Part shown: piece by piece, positions 31,035-39,915 of the stretch
Position numbering within the stretch: position 1 is the first letter of the stretch
How the letters are laid out: every line of letters begins with the position of its first letter
Source of the DNA: Micromonospora saelicesensis
GTDB lineage: Bacteria > Actinomycetota > Actinomycetes > Mycobacteriales > Micromonosporaceae
Assembly: GCF_900091575.1 (NCBI RefSeq)
Contig: NZ_FMCR01000009.1
Location: forward strand, 62,001 to 126,000
DNA length: 64,000 nt
Direction: 5' to 3'
Notes under the pieces: model-generated
Told to the model about the DNA's origin: nothing
Seen by the model: only the letters and a program-made list of their open reading frames with translations
The model's database searches: none
Translations under genes and position numbers: made by a program

Positions 31035-31724
31035 TCAGAGTCGGTTCGCCAGGATGGCGACGCCGCTGCCCGCCAGGTTCGGGACGGCGTGCTGTCGACC
31101 GGCGAGGACGGAGATGATGCTCTCGGCGGTGCCGACGACTTCGGGGGCCCCGGCAGACGAACGCGACCAGCCCGTGTCGGTGGTGCGGAACGCGATGCCG
31201 CGGGCCCGCGCTACCGCGGGGATGAACGGGTTGGGCACGCGTGTCTCGACGGTGAGGACCGCGTCGGCCACCGGCGGCGCCAGGACGCCGGACCTGCCGA
31301 GCGCGAATGCGATATCGAGGTGGTGAACGACGTGGTCGCCGAGCAGCAGCGGCGCGGGCAGTAGGCGTCCGATGCCTCCTGGTTGCGCCCGGAAGCGGTC
31401 GAACGCGTCGATCAAATCCGGGGCGCTGGTTCGGCTGGCGTACTCACGGCTCAGAAGATCGTTCGAGGCATCGAACGACCAGCGCCGCCGCCCCATCGCC
31501 AGCAGGAGCCGAGATGGCGGCAGGTGCAGGCCCAGCACGAGGTGGGCGAGCACAACCTTGTTCGTCCAGCCTGCGCAGAGGCTGGGCCGCTCCCACTCTT
31601 CATCGGTCAGGGCGCGGGCGAAGGCGACGAAGGTGTCATCCTGCTGCTGAGCCAGGTCACGCCATCCCGTTCCACTTTTCAGGCTGGCCCGGAATGTCGG
31701 GCGCTCCGAGTTTCTAGTGATCAT
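31035..31724 (-). CDS. Maleylpyruvate isomerase/DinB-like protein (mycothiol-dependent family)
   Basis: A 229-residue protein with a DinB-like four-helix N-terminal domain. It shows the typical segment EWERPSLCAGWTNKVVLAHL, then LLGDHVVHHLDIAFALGR, whose His residues bind a metal in this family. Many actinobacterial members act with mycothiol. ATG 31724 has GGAGGAG upstream. It is divergent from the TetR gene at 31804, and the shared gap contains two operator copies, so it is likely repressed by that TetR. The substrate is unknown. Confidence 0.75.
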   Translation of the reverse strand: MITRNSERPTFRASLKSGTGWRDLAQQQDDTFVAFARALTDEEWERPSLCAGWTNKVVLAHLVLGLHLPPSRLLLAMGRRRWSFDASNDLLSREYASRTSAPDLIDAFDRFRAQPGGIGRLLPAPLLLGDHVVHHLDIAFALGRSGVLAPPVADAVLTVETRVPNPFIPAVARARGIAFRTTDTGWSRSSAGAPEVVGTAESIISVLAGRQHAVPNLAGSGVAILANRL

Positions 31725-31735
31725 GAATCTCCTCC

Positions 31736-31787
31736 TACTATACGTACGCTGTACGTATAGTACCGTCGGACACGTACGCTGTACCCA
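31736..31787. promoter_or_regulatory. Two TetR operators in a divergent gap
   Basis: A perfect dyad with 12-bp arms around a GCT centre spans 31736-31762 (inner part TATACGTAC-GCT-GTACGTATA). A weaker copy, CACGTAC-GCT-GTACCCA, lies at 31771-31787. They lie between the divergent isomerase-like and TetR genes. They match the pair at 30921-30963, giving the consensus TACGTAC-NNN-GTACGTA. Confidence 0.7.
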
Positions 31788-31803
31788 TCCGAGGAGAGCC
31801 AGC

Positions 31804-32457
31804 ATGAGAGCCCGTTTCACCCTCGCGGACATCCAGCAACACGCGCTGGTGATCGTCGACCGGGATGGCTTGGCCGGGCTCACCATGCGCTCCCTCGCGG
31901 CGTCCCTGAAAACAGGCGCCATGACCCTCTACAACTACGTCGACAGCCGCGAAGCCCTTGAGGAACTCGTGGTCGACGCCGTCTCGTCCCGCGTCCAGAT
32001 ACCGGAGCCAACCGACGATTGGCTGGCCGACACGCGTGCCGTGGCCACCGCCATGTGGAGGACCTTCCGCGCGCACCCGGCGGTCATCCCGCTCATACTC
32101 ACCCGCCGCACGTCCTCCCGAGCCAGCCTCGCCCCAGCCGAGGCGCTCGCGGCAGCCCTCGCTCGCGGAGGTCTGGACGGCGTCGACCTGTTCGTCGCGT
32201 TCCGCGCCGTCTCGGCGTTTGTCACGGGTATCGCGCAGAATGAGCTGGCCGGCGCGCTCAGCCGGGAGCAAGATCCCGCATCCGCCGCCCGTCGCATCGA
32301 AGCGCTTGCGCAAGGGGCTCTACCGACCCTCGCCGAACTTGCCCCGGTCGGGGCCGTGTTCAGCGGCCAGGAATTCGAGCGCGGTCTCACACTCGTCCTC
32401 AACGGCATCACGCACACTCCCCGCCCGTTCGGCCCTCACGATCAGGCAGGTCGTTAG
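31804..32457 (+). CDS. TetR/AcrR family repressor
   Basis: A 217-residue regulator. The helix-turn-helix covers about residues 7-50 (TLADIQQHALVIVDRDGLAG, then LAASLKTGAMTLYNYVDSRE), followed by a helical TetR C-terminal domain. GAGGAGAGCC precedes ATG 31804. Its operators are very likely the four copies of TACGTAC-NNN-GTACGTA at 30921-30963 and 31736-31787. It would thus control itself, the isomerase-like gene and the SDR gene. The ligand is unknown. Confidence 0.9.
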   Translation: MRARFTLADIQQHALVIVDRDGLAGLTMRSLAASLKTGAMTLYNYVDSREALEELVVDAVSSRVQIPEPTDDWLADTRAVATAMWRTFRAHPAVIPLILTRRTSSRASLAPAEALAAALARGGLDGVDLFVAFRAVSAFVTGIAQNELAGALSREQDPASAARRIEALAQGALPTLAELAPVGAVFSGQEFERGLTLVLNGITHTPRPFGPHDQAGR

Positions 32458-32581
32458 CGCGGATCTCCTGGTGGGCAGACGCCGTGGTGGGACGCCGGGG
32501 CGGGGTACGCGCGGAGGGCATCGCTCGTCGGCGTCGGGCAGAATGCCAAACTCCTGCTCTGTACGGCGGTCGGGGAGTTTG

Positions 32582-33118
32582 ATGGGCTACAGCTTCGAAC
32601 ACGTCGATCTGCCCGAGCCCGCCGCGACCGCGCGCGCCCACGCCGAAGCGTGCATGGACCTGAACGGGTCGTGCGGCAACTGGCCACAGTGCTACGAGGA
32701 GTACTCGTCCCTCGCCGCCACCTACCAGTTCGCTCTGAACATTGCCGGCATGCAGTTCTGTCGGGAACGCATGCGGTGGGCCGGCATGACCTACCAGGCG
32801 ACGCCGCAGCCCTTTCCGGACTGGTAGTTCGACAGCTTCGACGACTGGCGCACAGATCAGCGCCGCCGTGACGCCTACAAGGCGGCCGAACGGGCGGCAG
32901 CCGCGCAGACCAGCCCCGGCAAGGTGGGGATCCCCGAGTTCAAGCTGACGAGCAACGGCCCCTGGGTGGTGGGCGAGACCGAGATCGAGCAGGCGTTGAT
33001 TCTCTACGACGCGTCGCCGACGCACCTGCGCGCCGAGTGGGAGACCGACGAGCTGTGGGTGACCTGGCTCGACTGGCTGAGGGAGACGCGCGCCCACGGC
33101 GGCTTCACCGTCAGCTGA
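32582..33118 (+). pseudogene. Hypothetical gene interrupted by an in-frame amber codon
   Basis: ATG 32582, preceded by GGGGAG, opens a frame of 81 codons (MGYSFEHVDLPEPAAT..., Cys-rich: CMDLNGSCGNWPQCYEE) up to a TAG at 32825-32827. The same frame then continues without a stop for 97 codons (FDSFDDWRTDQRRR...WVTWLDWLRETRAHGG). Third positions are GC-rich throughout, so the parts read as one roughly 178-residue protein. The most likely explanation is a nonsense mutation (CAG or GAG to TAG), a sequencing error, or readthrough. The family is not recognised. If the stop is real, the product is a truncated 81-residue protein. Confidence 0.6.
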
Positions 33119-33126
33119 TTGTGCCG

Positions 33127-35178
33127 CTAGAGCTGGTCGGGGCGTTGGCGGGCGAACGCGTCGCGCTTGCCCCAACGGCCGGGGATGTCCAGGAGCGCGA
33201 TGCGCCCGAAGGTGGCGGGCAGCGCCGGGTCCACGGCCAGGTGGTCTTCGTGCGGGTTGATACCGAGCATGGTGCGGATCAGCAGCATGCAGGCTCCGCT
33301 GGACCATGCCTGCGGACTGCCGGCGGTCGGGTACCGGATCGGAAACTTGGTGGTGTCGCGGTCGAACCCGCCGAACGCCTCGGGTAGCCGACCCTCGAAG
33401 TAGGTGGCGGCGGACAGGATGCCCTCGGCGATGCGGGCCGCCTCGTTGCCGAACCCGTAGCGGCGCAGACCCCAGGCGATGAACGAGTTGTCGAACGGCC
33501 AGACCGTGCCGTTGTGGTAGCCGAGCGGGTTGTAGCGGCGCTGCCCCTCGGCGAACGTCCGCACCCCCCAACCGGAGAAGAGCGCCGGCCCCATCAGGTG
33601 CTCGACCACCCGAGGCGCCCGCTCCGGTGGCACGATGCCGCTCCACAACAGGTGCCCGATGTTGGACGACAGGCTGTCCACGGGGGTGCCGTCATGGTCG
33701 AGCGCGAGGGCGTAGAAGCCGCGGTCCTCCAGCCAGAACTCCCGGTTGAACCGCTCGTACAGGGCCGCCGCCTCGCTCTCCAGCCGCTCGGCGTAGGCAT
33801 GATCACCCCAGAAGGAACGGGCCAGCCGGGCGCCTCGGATCTTCGCGTCGTAGGCGTACCCCTGGGTTTCGCAGGTGGCCCTCGGGAAGCCCGGCAGTCG
33901 GCCGTCGGCGTAGGAGATGCTGTCCCAGGAGTCCTTCCAACACTGGTTGTCCAGCCCGGTGGCCCGGTTGCGTCGCTGGTACCAGATGTAGCCGGTGGAG
34001 TTCAGATCCGCGTACAGGTCGATCCAGGCCAGTGCCGCACGGGCCTCCTGCTCCAACTCCATCACCAGCGCGGTGTCGCCGCTCCACCGCTCGTACTCGT
34101 CGAGCAGCACCACGAACAGCGGCGAGGCGTCCACCGTGCCGTAGTAGGGGGAGTGTGGCTGCTCCTCGAACGCGGCCGACTCCCCGTAGCGCAGCTCGTG
34201 CAGGATCCGGCCCGGGTCCTCCTCCAACACGTCGTCGGTCCGGGCGCCCTGCAACGACCCGAGGATCCGCAGTGTCGGTGGGGTCAACGACGGGGTGACC
34301 GGCAGGGTTTGCAGGCAGGTCAACAGACTGTCGCGACCGAACAGGGTCATGAACCAGGGCAGGCCGGCCGCGGGCACGCTCGCCCCGCCGAGCGAGAGCG
34401 GGGCGAAGCGCAGCGCCGCCAGGTCCACCAGGCTGCGGTGGTAGACCTGCTGGAGGCCGACGCTCTCGGTGTCCAGGGTCGGGGCCGCCGCGACCCATTC
34501 CTGCACGCTCGTGGGCAGGGTGGAGTCGTCCGGCCGTAGGGCCCGCAGGGCGGAGCGCAGGTCGACGCCGTCCGGGCGCAGCGCCAGCATGACGGCCTGC
34601 AACCGGGTGGACCACTGCTGCCCGGGCGGCAGCCGGACCGCGAAGCCAAGGCCGTCCGGGCCAAACTCCGCGGGCTCGCTGGCCGACACGACGACCTCAC
34701 GCCGGTAGGTGCCGCGCCGGTAGCCCAGGCGCAACTCGTTCGGGCCGACGTGCGTGTAGTGCTCGCCGCTCTTCTCGCCGACGTCGAACTTGATCTCGAA
34801 GATGTCAGCGAAGTCGGCGGCCACCTCCAGGCGTACGTCGAGTGTCATGTCCCGCTCGCCGTAGTTGAAGATCGTCAGCGACTCGGTGAGGTCCGGGCCG
34901 ATGCGCCTGCGGCGAATGGCCGACACGTCGGCCTCCACGTAGTCCACCGCCGCGCCCGGCACCGCGAAGAACGTGACCTCGAAGTACTGGCTGTCGTCCA
35001 CCGACAGCGCGGTCATGCACTCTCCGTTGACGGTGAGCCTCCAGCGGGACAGGAAGCGCGTGTCAGCGGCGAAGAGGCCGACCGGGGTGCTCGGGGACGA
35101 CTGCACGTCGCCGCTGGCGTCGGACACCATGAAGGTGTTCCCGTCGATGCACGCCACGGTGCCCGCGATGTCCCTCAT
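33127..35178 (-). CDS. Amylo-alpha-1,6-glucosidase (glycogen-debranching-like)
   Basis: A 683-residue enzyme. The N-terminal beta domain (about 1-230, the GDE N-terminal type: GNTFMVSDASGDV, then ADTRFLSRWRLTVNG) precedes an (alpha/alpha)6 barrel typical of family GH63/GH133-like enzymes. The barrel has SLLTCLQTLPVTPSLTPPT, then TGLDNQCWKDSWDSISYADG, and the acid region GYHNGTVWPFDNSFIAWGLR. Substrate specificity toward glycogen or related glucans is inferred. ATG 35178 overlaps the TGA of the upstream SCP2 gene (ATGA), so they are coupled. Its stop lies 9 bp from the interrupted gene. Confidence 0.9.
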   Translation of the reverse strand: MRDIAGTVACIDGNTFMVSDASGDVQSSPSTPVGLFAADTRFLSRWRLTVNGECMTALSVDDSQYFEVTFFAVPGAAVDYVEADVSAIRRRRIGPDLTESLTIFNYGERDMTLDVRLEVAADFADIFEIKFDVGEKSGEHYTHVGPNELRLGYRRGTYRREVVVSASEPAEFGPDGLGFAVRLPPGQQWSTRLQAVMLALRPDGVDLRSALRALRPDDSTLPTSVQEWVAAAPTLDTESVGLQQVYHRSLVDLAALRFAPLSLGGASVPAAGLPWFMTLFGRDSLLTCLQTLPVTPSLTPPTLRILGSLQGARTDDVLEEDPGRILHELRYGESAAFEEQPHSPYYGTVDASPLFVVLLDEYERWSGDTALVMELEQEARAALAWIDLYADLNSTGYIWYQRRNRATGLDNQCWKDSWDSISYADGRLPGFPRATCETQGYAYDAKIRGARLARSFWGDHAYAERLESEAAALYERFNREFWLEDRGFYALALDHDGTPVDSLSSNIGHLLWSGIVPPERAPRVVEHLMGPALFSGWGVRTFAEGQRRYNPLGYHNGTVWPFDNSFIAWGLRRYGFGNEAARIAEGILSAATYFEGRLPEAFGGFDRDTTKFPIRYPTAGSPQAWSSGACMLLIRTMLGINPHEDHLAVDPALPATFGRIALLDIPGRWGKRDAFARQRPDQL

Positions 35179-35543
35179 CAATCACGTCCCACTGTCGGGA
35201 TCCTCGCGCTGGAGCCGCCGGGCTCTCGCGGAAACAGCCGCCCGATGCGCAACGCCAGGGCGAGATCACCGTCGACCATGATCTCGCCCCGGGTGATCGC
35301 CGCCAGCCCGTTCACCTCGCCCCGCGCCATCGCCTCCGCGAGTTGCGCGGACACCTGGATCACCGTGGTGGCGGGGGCATCGCTTCGCGTCACGCGCATC
35401 CGGCCATGATCGATGTCCAGCAGCCACTGCTCCAGGTTGCCGTCGTCGCGGATGTCGAATCGCACGCTGCCACAGACCTTGCTGAACCGTGGATCCTGGC
35501 CAGCGTCCGTCAACCGCTCGAAGAAGGCGCTGGTCTCGGACAT
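35178..35543 (-). CDS. SCP2 sterol-binding domain protein
   Basis: A 121-residue soluble protein with the SCP2 sterol carrier fold, a mixed beta sheet over helices around a lipid pocket. Recognisable segments are GSVRFDIRDDGNLEQWLLD, then VIQVSAQLAEAMARGEVNG and ITRGEIMVDGDLALALRIG. It overlaps the glucosidase gene by 1 bp. Lipid or acyl-CoA binding is the family role; why it is linked to a debranching enzyme is unclear. Confidence 0.82.
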   Translation of the reverse strand: MSETSAFFERLTDAGQDPRFSKVCGSVRFDIRDDGNLEQWLLDIDHGRMRVTRSDAPATTVIQVSAQLAEAMARGEVNGLAAITRGEIMVDGDLALALRIGRLFPREPGGSSARIPTVGRD

Positions 35544-35624
35544 CCCACCTCCTCGGGCGCTGGTAAGAGCGGATGCCGGCTACCCGCTGCCGCGCACTCC
35601 TAACGCCGGGTGGTGCCCCCTTGT

Positions 35625-36656
35625 TCAGGATGCGAGCGACAAGCGGGTCCCGAGGTTGAAGTCCACCACGACCGGCGCCCGTCGGACCCGCACGGGAGTC
35701 GCGGCGTCGAAGCCGGCGGCGTCGCGGTGCCAGACCGGCGGGGCGTACGCGCAGTCGCAGCGCAGCTTCACCCGCTGCCCGGGGAGCAGGCGCAGGGTGT
35801 AACCGCTGCCCACGTCCGCGACGCCGGCCAGGTCCCCGGTGGCCGCGTCGAACGCGATCACCTGGGCGTAGGTGAGCAGCTCGTCGACCCGTACCGCTCC
35901 GGTGAGCGGCGTCCCGGCGGGCAGCGCCTGATCCAGGGTCGCCGTCTGTTGGGCGCGGACCCGCACCGGCCGTGCCTGCTGCCGACTGCCCACCCCACCG
36001 GACCACACCGTGGCCAGCCCGTCGGCGGCGAACTGCACGGGCCAGTGGTACGGGCCGAGGCCGGTGATCGTGTAACGGCCTTCCTCGTCGGTGGTCGGGC
36101 CGTGGTCGCCGTATTTCGGGTGCGGCACGTAGGGCACCACCATGACCAGCGCACGCGGGATCGGCGCGCCCGTCTCCGCGTCGGTCACCACTCCGACGAC
36201 GGTGCCCGGCGGGTCGAGTCGGACGTCCGGCACGCCGGTCACCACGCCGGCGCGTACCTGGACCACCCGGGCCCGCTCGCGCTCACCGGTGCCGCCGTGC
36301 CGGCCGACCCACTGCCAGCCGTGCGCCGTCGTGTCGTAGGGGCGCACCAGCAGCCGGTACCTCCCCGGGGCGACGTCGCCGGTCACCAGGACGCCCTGCT
36401 CGTCGGCGCAGCCCCCGTACCGTCCGAGCTGGTCCTCGCCGAGCGTGACCGCCGCCAACGCCGCGGCGTCCACCGGGACGAGCGCGGCGCAGGCCCGGGG
36501 GACCGGTGCGCCGGTCGCCGCGTCGCGCACCACGGTGCGGACGCCGCCGGGCGCGGGCGACCCGGGGGTACGCGCGTGGGCAGGCGCGGCGGCCTCCCCG
36601 ACGAGCAGTGCGACGGCGATGGTGGCGGTCAGGTGGCGCAGCAGAGCACGGCTCAC
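35625..36656 (-). CDS. Secreted protein with carboxypeptidase-regulatory-like repeats
   Basis: A 343-residue exported protein. GTG 36656 after AAGGAC opens a signal peptide (ALLRHLTATIAVALLVGEAA). Several beta-sandwich CarboxypepD_reg/CnaB-like domains follow, recognisable by DEEGRYTITGLGPYHWPV and DEQGVLVTGDVAPGRYRLLV, plus the recurring VGVVTDAETGAPIPRALVMV. Such domains carry carbohydrate or protein ligands on the surface. A Cys pair (LRCDCAY) near residue 300 is notable. No enzyme domain is seen. Confidence 0.72.
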   Translation of the reverse strand: MSRALLRHLTATIAVALLVGEAAAPAHARTPGSPAPGGVRTVVRDAATGAPVPRACAALVPVDAAALAAVTLGEDQLGRYGGCADEQGVLVTGDVAPGRYRLLVRPYDTTAHGWQWVGRHGGTGERERARVVQVRAGVVTGVPDVRLDPPGTVVGVVTDAETGAPIPRALVMVVPYVPHPKYGDHGPTTDEEGRYTITGLGPYHWPVQFAADGLATVWSGGVGSRQQARPVRVRAQQTATLDQALPAGTPLTGAVRVDELLTYAQVIAFDAATGDLAGVADVGSGYTLRLLPGQRVKLRCDCAYAPPVWHRDAAGFDAATPVRVRRAPVVVDFNLGTRLSLAS

Positions 36657-36899
36657 GGGGATGTCCTTCCGGCGGCGCGGCGGGTTGGGCCGACGGTAAC
36701 GGCGTTCAGGTGATCCAAATCGGTCAATGTCGCGATGCCGACCGTTGCCGCAGGTTTTCCTCTCACACCGCCCGCATCGGACGTTCTGCCCCGAACCCGG
36801 CGCGCGCGGCACCTGTTCGACATAGCGTCACGGGGGCGGGGAAACCACCGCCGCCCCCGCCGGCGGATTGGCGGCGACGCCCACCGGAAGGGACCGGAC

Positions 36900-37850
36900 A
36901 TGAGTCAAGTCGACACTGTGCTCCTGCCGGAGCTGGACGGACCGGTGCCGGCGACGCTGCCGAGCGCGCTCGGCCTGCTGAGCCTGGCCCTGGGAGTGGG
37001 CGCGCTGGTCGCGCCCGGACCCGTCGCGCGACTGACCGGGGTGGACGACTCCCCGGCCGCGCGATCCGTGCTTCCGGCCATCGGCCTGCGGGAGTTGGGC
37101 AGCGCCGCCGGCCTGCTCAGCGGCCGCCGCCCGGCCGGCTGGGCCTGGAGTCGGGTGGCCGGCGACGCCATGGACCTCACACTTCTCGGGCGGGCCCTCG
37201 CCGAGCGCAGCGGTGAACGCCGCCGCCGGGTCGCGCTGACCACCCTCGCCGTCGCCGGCATCACCGCCGTCGACGTGCTCGCCGCCGTGCGCGTCGGGCG
37301 GGCTCGACGGGCCCGCGCGCGGGTGATCCGGATGCAGATCGCGGTGACGGTGAACCGGTCGCCCGCCGAGGCGTACCGGTTCTGGCGGGACATGGAGAAC
37401 CTCCCCCGGTTCATGGCGCACCTGGAGTCCGTCCGGGCCGACGACCTGCGCCGCTCGCACTGGATCGCCCGTGGCCCGGCCGGGCACCGCGTCGAGTGGG
37501 ACGCCGAGATCATCGACGACCAGCCGAACAAGTCGATCACCTGGCGGTCACTGCCGGGGACCCGGGTGCCCAACGCCGGCCGGGTCCGGTTCGTGCCCGC
37601 CCCCGGCGACCGGGGGACCGAGGTGCGGGTGGAGCTGCGCTACGCGCCGCCGGCCGGCGCGCTCGGCCGAGCGGTGGCGAAGCTCTTCGGCGAGGAACCC
37701 GAGCAGCAGGTCCGCGACGACCTGCGCCGGTTCAAGCAGGTGCTGGAGACCGGCGAGGTCGTCCGCTCCGAAGGCAGCCCCAACGGCATCTCCGTACGCC
37801 AACAGGCCATGCAGCGACCCGCCCAGCCGCTGCCGGCGTCCCGCCGCTGA
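36900..37850 (+). CDS. Membrane-anchored SRPBCC-family protein
   Basis: A 316-residue protein. Residues 20-125 form a small membrane domain (LGLLSLALGVGALVAPGPVA, then LGSAAGLLSGRRPAGWAWSR, then ALTTLAVAGITAVDVLAAV). Residues 145-280 form an SRPBCC/polyketide-cyclase-like ligand-binding fold (TVNRSPAEAYRFWRDMENLP, then FMAHLESVRADDLRRSHWI). It is followed 29 bp later by a zinc alcohol dehydrogenase gene on the same strand, and the pair is a recurring actinobacterial arrangement. ATG 36900 has a GGAAGGG-type ribosome site. Its ligand is unknown. Confidence 0.8.
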   Translation: MSQVDTVLLPELDGPVPATLPSALGLLSLALGVGALVAPGPVARLTGVDDSPAARSVLPAIGLRELGSAAGLLSGRRPAGWAWSRVAGDAMDLTLLGRALAERSGERRRRVALTTLAVAGITAVDVLAAVRVGRARRARARVIRMQIAVTVNRSPAEAYRFWRDMENLPRFMAHLESVRADDLRRSHWIARGPAGHRVEWDAEIIDDQPNKSITWRSLPGTRVPNAGRVRFVPAPGDRGTEVRVELRYAPPAGALGRAVAKLFGEEPEQQVRDDLRRFKQVLETGEVVRSEGSPNGISVRQQAMQRPAQPLPASRR

Positions 37851-37879
37851 CCGCCCGAGCTCTCCGAAAGGGACCGAGA

Positions 37880-39052
37880 ATGAAGGCCACCGCCTGGATG
37901 GGCACCGACAGCGTCAAGGTCATCGACGTACCCGACCCGAAGATCATGAACGCCCGGGACGCGATCGTGCGGATCAGCACCACCGCGATCTGCGGCTCCG
38001 ACCTGCACCTCTACCACGGCTACATCCCCGCGATGCGCAAGGGCGACATTCTCGGCCACGAGTTCATGGGCGAGGTGGTGGAGGTGGGCCCGCAGGTCCG
38101 CAACCTCGCCCCCGGCGACCGGGTGGTGGTGCCCTTCCCGATCGCCTGCGGGCACTGCTCGTCCTGCCAACGCGGCCTCTACTCGGTCTGCGAGAACTCC
38201 AACCCGAACGCCGGCATCGCCGAGAAGATCATGGGGCACTCGCCGGCCGGCATCTTCGGCTACTCGCACCTGCTCGGCGGCTACGCCGGTGGCCAGGCCG
38301 AGTACGCCCGGGTGCCGTTCGCCGACGTCGGCCCGGTCAAGGTGCCCGACGAGATCAGCGACGACCAGGCGGTCATGCTGGCCGACGTGTTCCCGACCGG
38401 CTACATGGGCGCCGAGATGTGCGACATCAAACCCGGGCAGGTGATCGCCGTCTGGGGCGCCGGGCCGGTCGGGCTGCTCGCCGCGGCCAGCGCCCGGTTG
38501 CTCGGCGCGGAGCGGGTGATCGTCATCGACCGGTTCCCGTACCGGCTGCGGCTGGCCGAGGAGCACATCGACGCCGAGACGATCAACTACGAGGAAGCCG
38601 ACGTGCTGGACACCCTCAACGAGATGACCGCCGGCCGGGGCCCCGACGCGTGCATCGACGCGGTGGGCCTGGAGGGCCACCACGGCAACACCGCCATGTA
38701 CGCGTACGACCGGGCCAAGCAGGCCGCACGAGTCGAGACGGAACGGCCGTTCGCGCTGCGGCAGGCGATCCTCGCCTGCCGGTCCGGCGGGGTGGTCTCG
38801 GTCGTCGGCGCGTATGGCGGCTTCGTCGACAAGTTCCCGATGGGCGCGTTCATGAACCGCTCGCTGATCATGCGGACCGGTCAGTGCCACGTCCAGCGCT
38901 ACACCCGGCCGCTACTGGAGCGCATCCAGCGCGGCGAGATCGACCCGAGCTTCATCGTCAGCCACCGGATGCCGCTGTGTGACGCCCCGAAGGGCTACAA
39001 GATCTTCCAGAAGAAGCAGGACGACTGTACGAAGGTGCTGCTCAAGGTTTGA
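37880..39052 (+). CDS. Zinc-dependent alcohol/formaldehyde dehydrogenase
   Basis: A 390-residue medium-chain dehydrogenase, closest to glutathione-independent formaldehyde dehydrogenase-like enzymes. The catalytic zinc site shows as AICGSDLHLYHG, then ILGHEFMGEVV. The structural zinc site shows four Cys (ACGHCSSCQRGLYSVC). The NAD(P) fold is at AVWGAGPVGLLAAASARLLG. Start ATG 37880 follows AAAGGGACCGAGA. It is cotranscribed with the upstream SRPBCC gene. The exact aldehyde or alcohol substrate is not known. Confidence 0.88.
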   Translation: MKATAWMGTDSVKVIDVPDPKIMNARDAIVRISTTAICGSDLHLYHGYIPAMRKGDILGHEFMGEVVEVGPQVRNLAPGDRVVVPFPIACGHCSSCQRGLYSVCENSNPNAGIAEKIMGHSPAGIFGYSHLLGGYAGGQAEYARVPFADVGPVKVPDEISDDQAVMLADVFPTGYMGAEMCDIKPGQVIAVWGAGPVGLLAAASARLLGAERVIVIDRFPYRLRLAEEHIDAETINYEEADVLDTLNEMTAGRGPDACIDAVGLEGHHGNTAMYAYDRAKQAARVETERPFALRQAILACRSGGVVSVVGAYGGFVDKFPMGAFMNRSLIMRTGQCHVQRYTRPLLERIQRGEIDPSFIVSHRMPLCDAPKGYKIFQKKQDDCTKVLLKV

Positions 39053-39335
39053 CCGGCGGCCAGCTCTGCCGGTTGGGAAGTGCTTCGCGCGCTGCCTTTG
39101 GAGCTGATGTCGCAAACGATTCAGCCCGGCTGGCTCGGCTGGCTCGACTGCCTCTGCTGCCTCGGCTGCCTCCGCCGGAGAGTCCGGCGGCTGGGCCGGG
39201 GTGGGCCGGGGGGTGATGTCGTCAACGATTCAGCTCCAAAGGAGTCGACCAGAGCCTCGGCTGTCAACGCCGGTCGATCTGCGCCCACCCGGTGCCGAAC
39301 CCAGCCTTGGCTCTGCGCGAGCTAGCGTGTCCGCC
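39053..39335. other. Intergenic region occupied by a composite repeat
   Basis: The 283-bp gap between the dehydrogenase and the acetyltransferase contains no gene. Most of it is a repeat with inverted ends and a GGCTGGCTCGG-rich centre. The promoter of the acetyltransferase should lie in the last 90 bp. Confidence 0.5.
39095..39242. repeat. Composite repeat with 13-bp inverted ends and 20-bp direct repeats
   Basis: CCTTTGGAGCTGA at 39095-39107 and its exact complement TCAGCTCCAAAGG at 39230-39242 form inverted ends. Inside, GATGTCGCAAACGATTCAGC (39106-39125) recurs as GATGTCGTCAACGATTCAGC (39215-39234). The inverted ends suggest a miniature mobile element or a large cruciform. Its relation to other copies elsewhere in the genome cannot be tested here. 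Confidence 0.55.
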
Positions 39336-39911
39336 ATGGAGAGTGGCGGTATGTCGGTGCCTGTCTCGGTCGACCTCACTGTCCGGCTACGGCCGGTTGC
39401 CGAGCCCGACCTGGCGATGCTCCGGCGGTTCTGCACCGAGCCGGGCCTGATCGGTCTGGACTGGGCCGGCTTCCGGGACGCCGGGGTGCCGGCGCGGCGG
39501 TTCGCCGTCGACGGCTACCTCGGCGAGGACGACGGACGGCTCGTCGTGGAGGTCGAGCAGGAGCAGGCCGCCGCCGGCGTCGTCAGCTACACCGCTGGGC
39601 GTTACGCCGGCCGGGCGTCGTACTGGGAGATCGGCATCGCCCTGCTGCCGCAGTGGCGGGGGAGGGGCATCGGCTGGCGCGCCCAGGCGTTGCTCTGCGA
39701 CTACCTCTTTCACCACAGCCCGGCCCAGCGCATCCAGGCCGGTACGCACCCGGAGAACCTCGCCGAGCAACGGGCGCTGGAGAAGGCCGGCTTCCAGCTC
39801 GAGGGCGTCGTGCGGGCCAGTGAGTTTCGGGCTGGCCAGTGGCGCGACGGCTACCTGTACAGCCGGTTGCGCGACGACCCGTCCCCCTGGGACCCGACGC
39901 CGCAGGCCTGA
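39336..39911 (+). CDS. GNAT family N-acetyltransferase
   Basis: A 191-residue acetyltransferase of the RimJ/RimL-like GNAT type. The motif WEIGIALLPQWRGRGIGWRA is the acetyl-CoA-binding segment, followed by THPENLAEQRALEKAGFQLE, which matches the typical GNAT C-terminal motif. ATG 39336 was taken; ATG 39351 would lose five residues. The acceptor is unknown. It is convergent with the LD-carboxypeptidase gene, with 4 bp between the stops. Confidence 0.83.
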   Translation: MESGGMSVPVSVDLTVRLRPVAEPDLAMLRRFCTEPGLIGLDWAGFRDAGVPARRFAVDGYLGEDDGRLVVEVEQEQAAAGVVSYTAGRYAGRASYWEIGIALLPQWRGRGIGWRAQALLCDYLFHHSPAQRIQAGTHPENLAEQRALEKAGFQLEGVVRASEFRAGQWRDGYLYSRLRDDPSPWDPTPQA

Positions 39912-39915
39912 GCCC

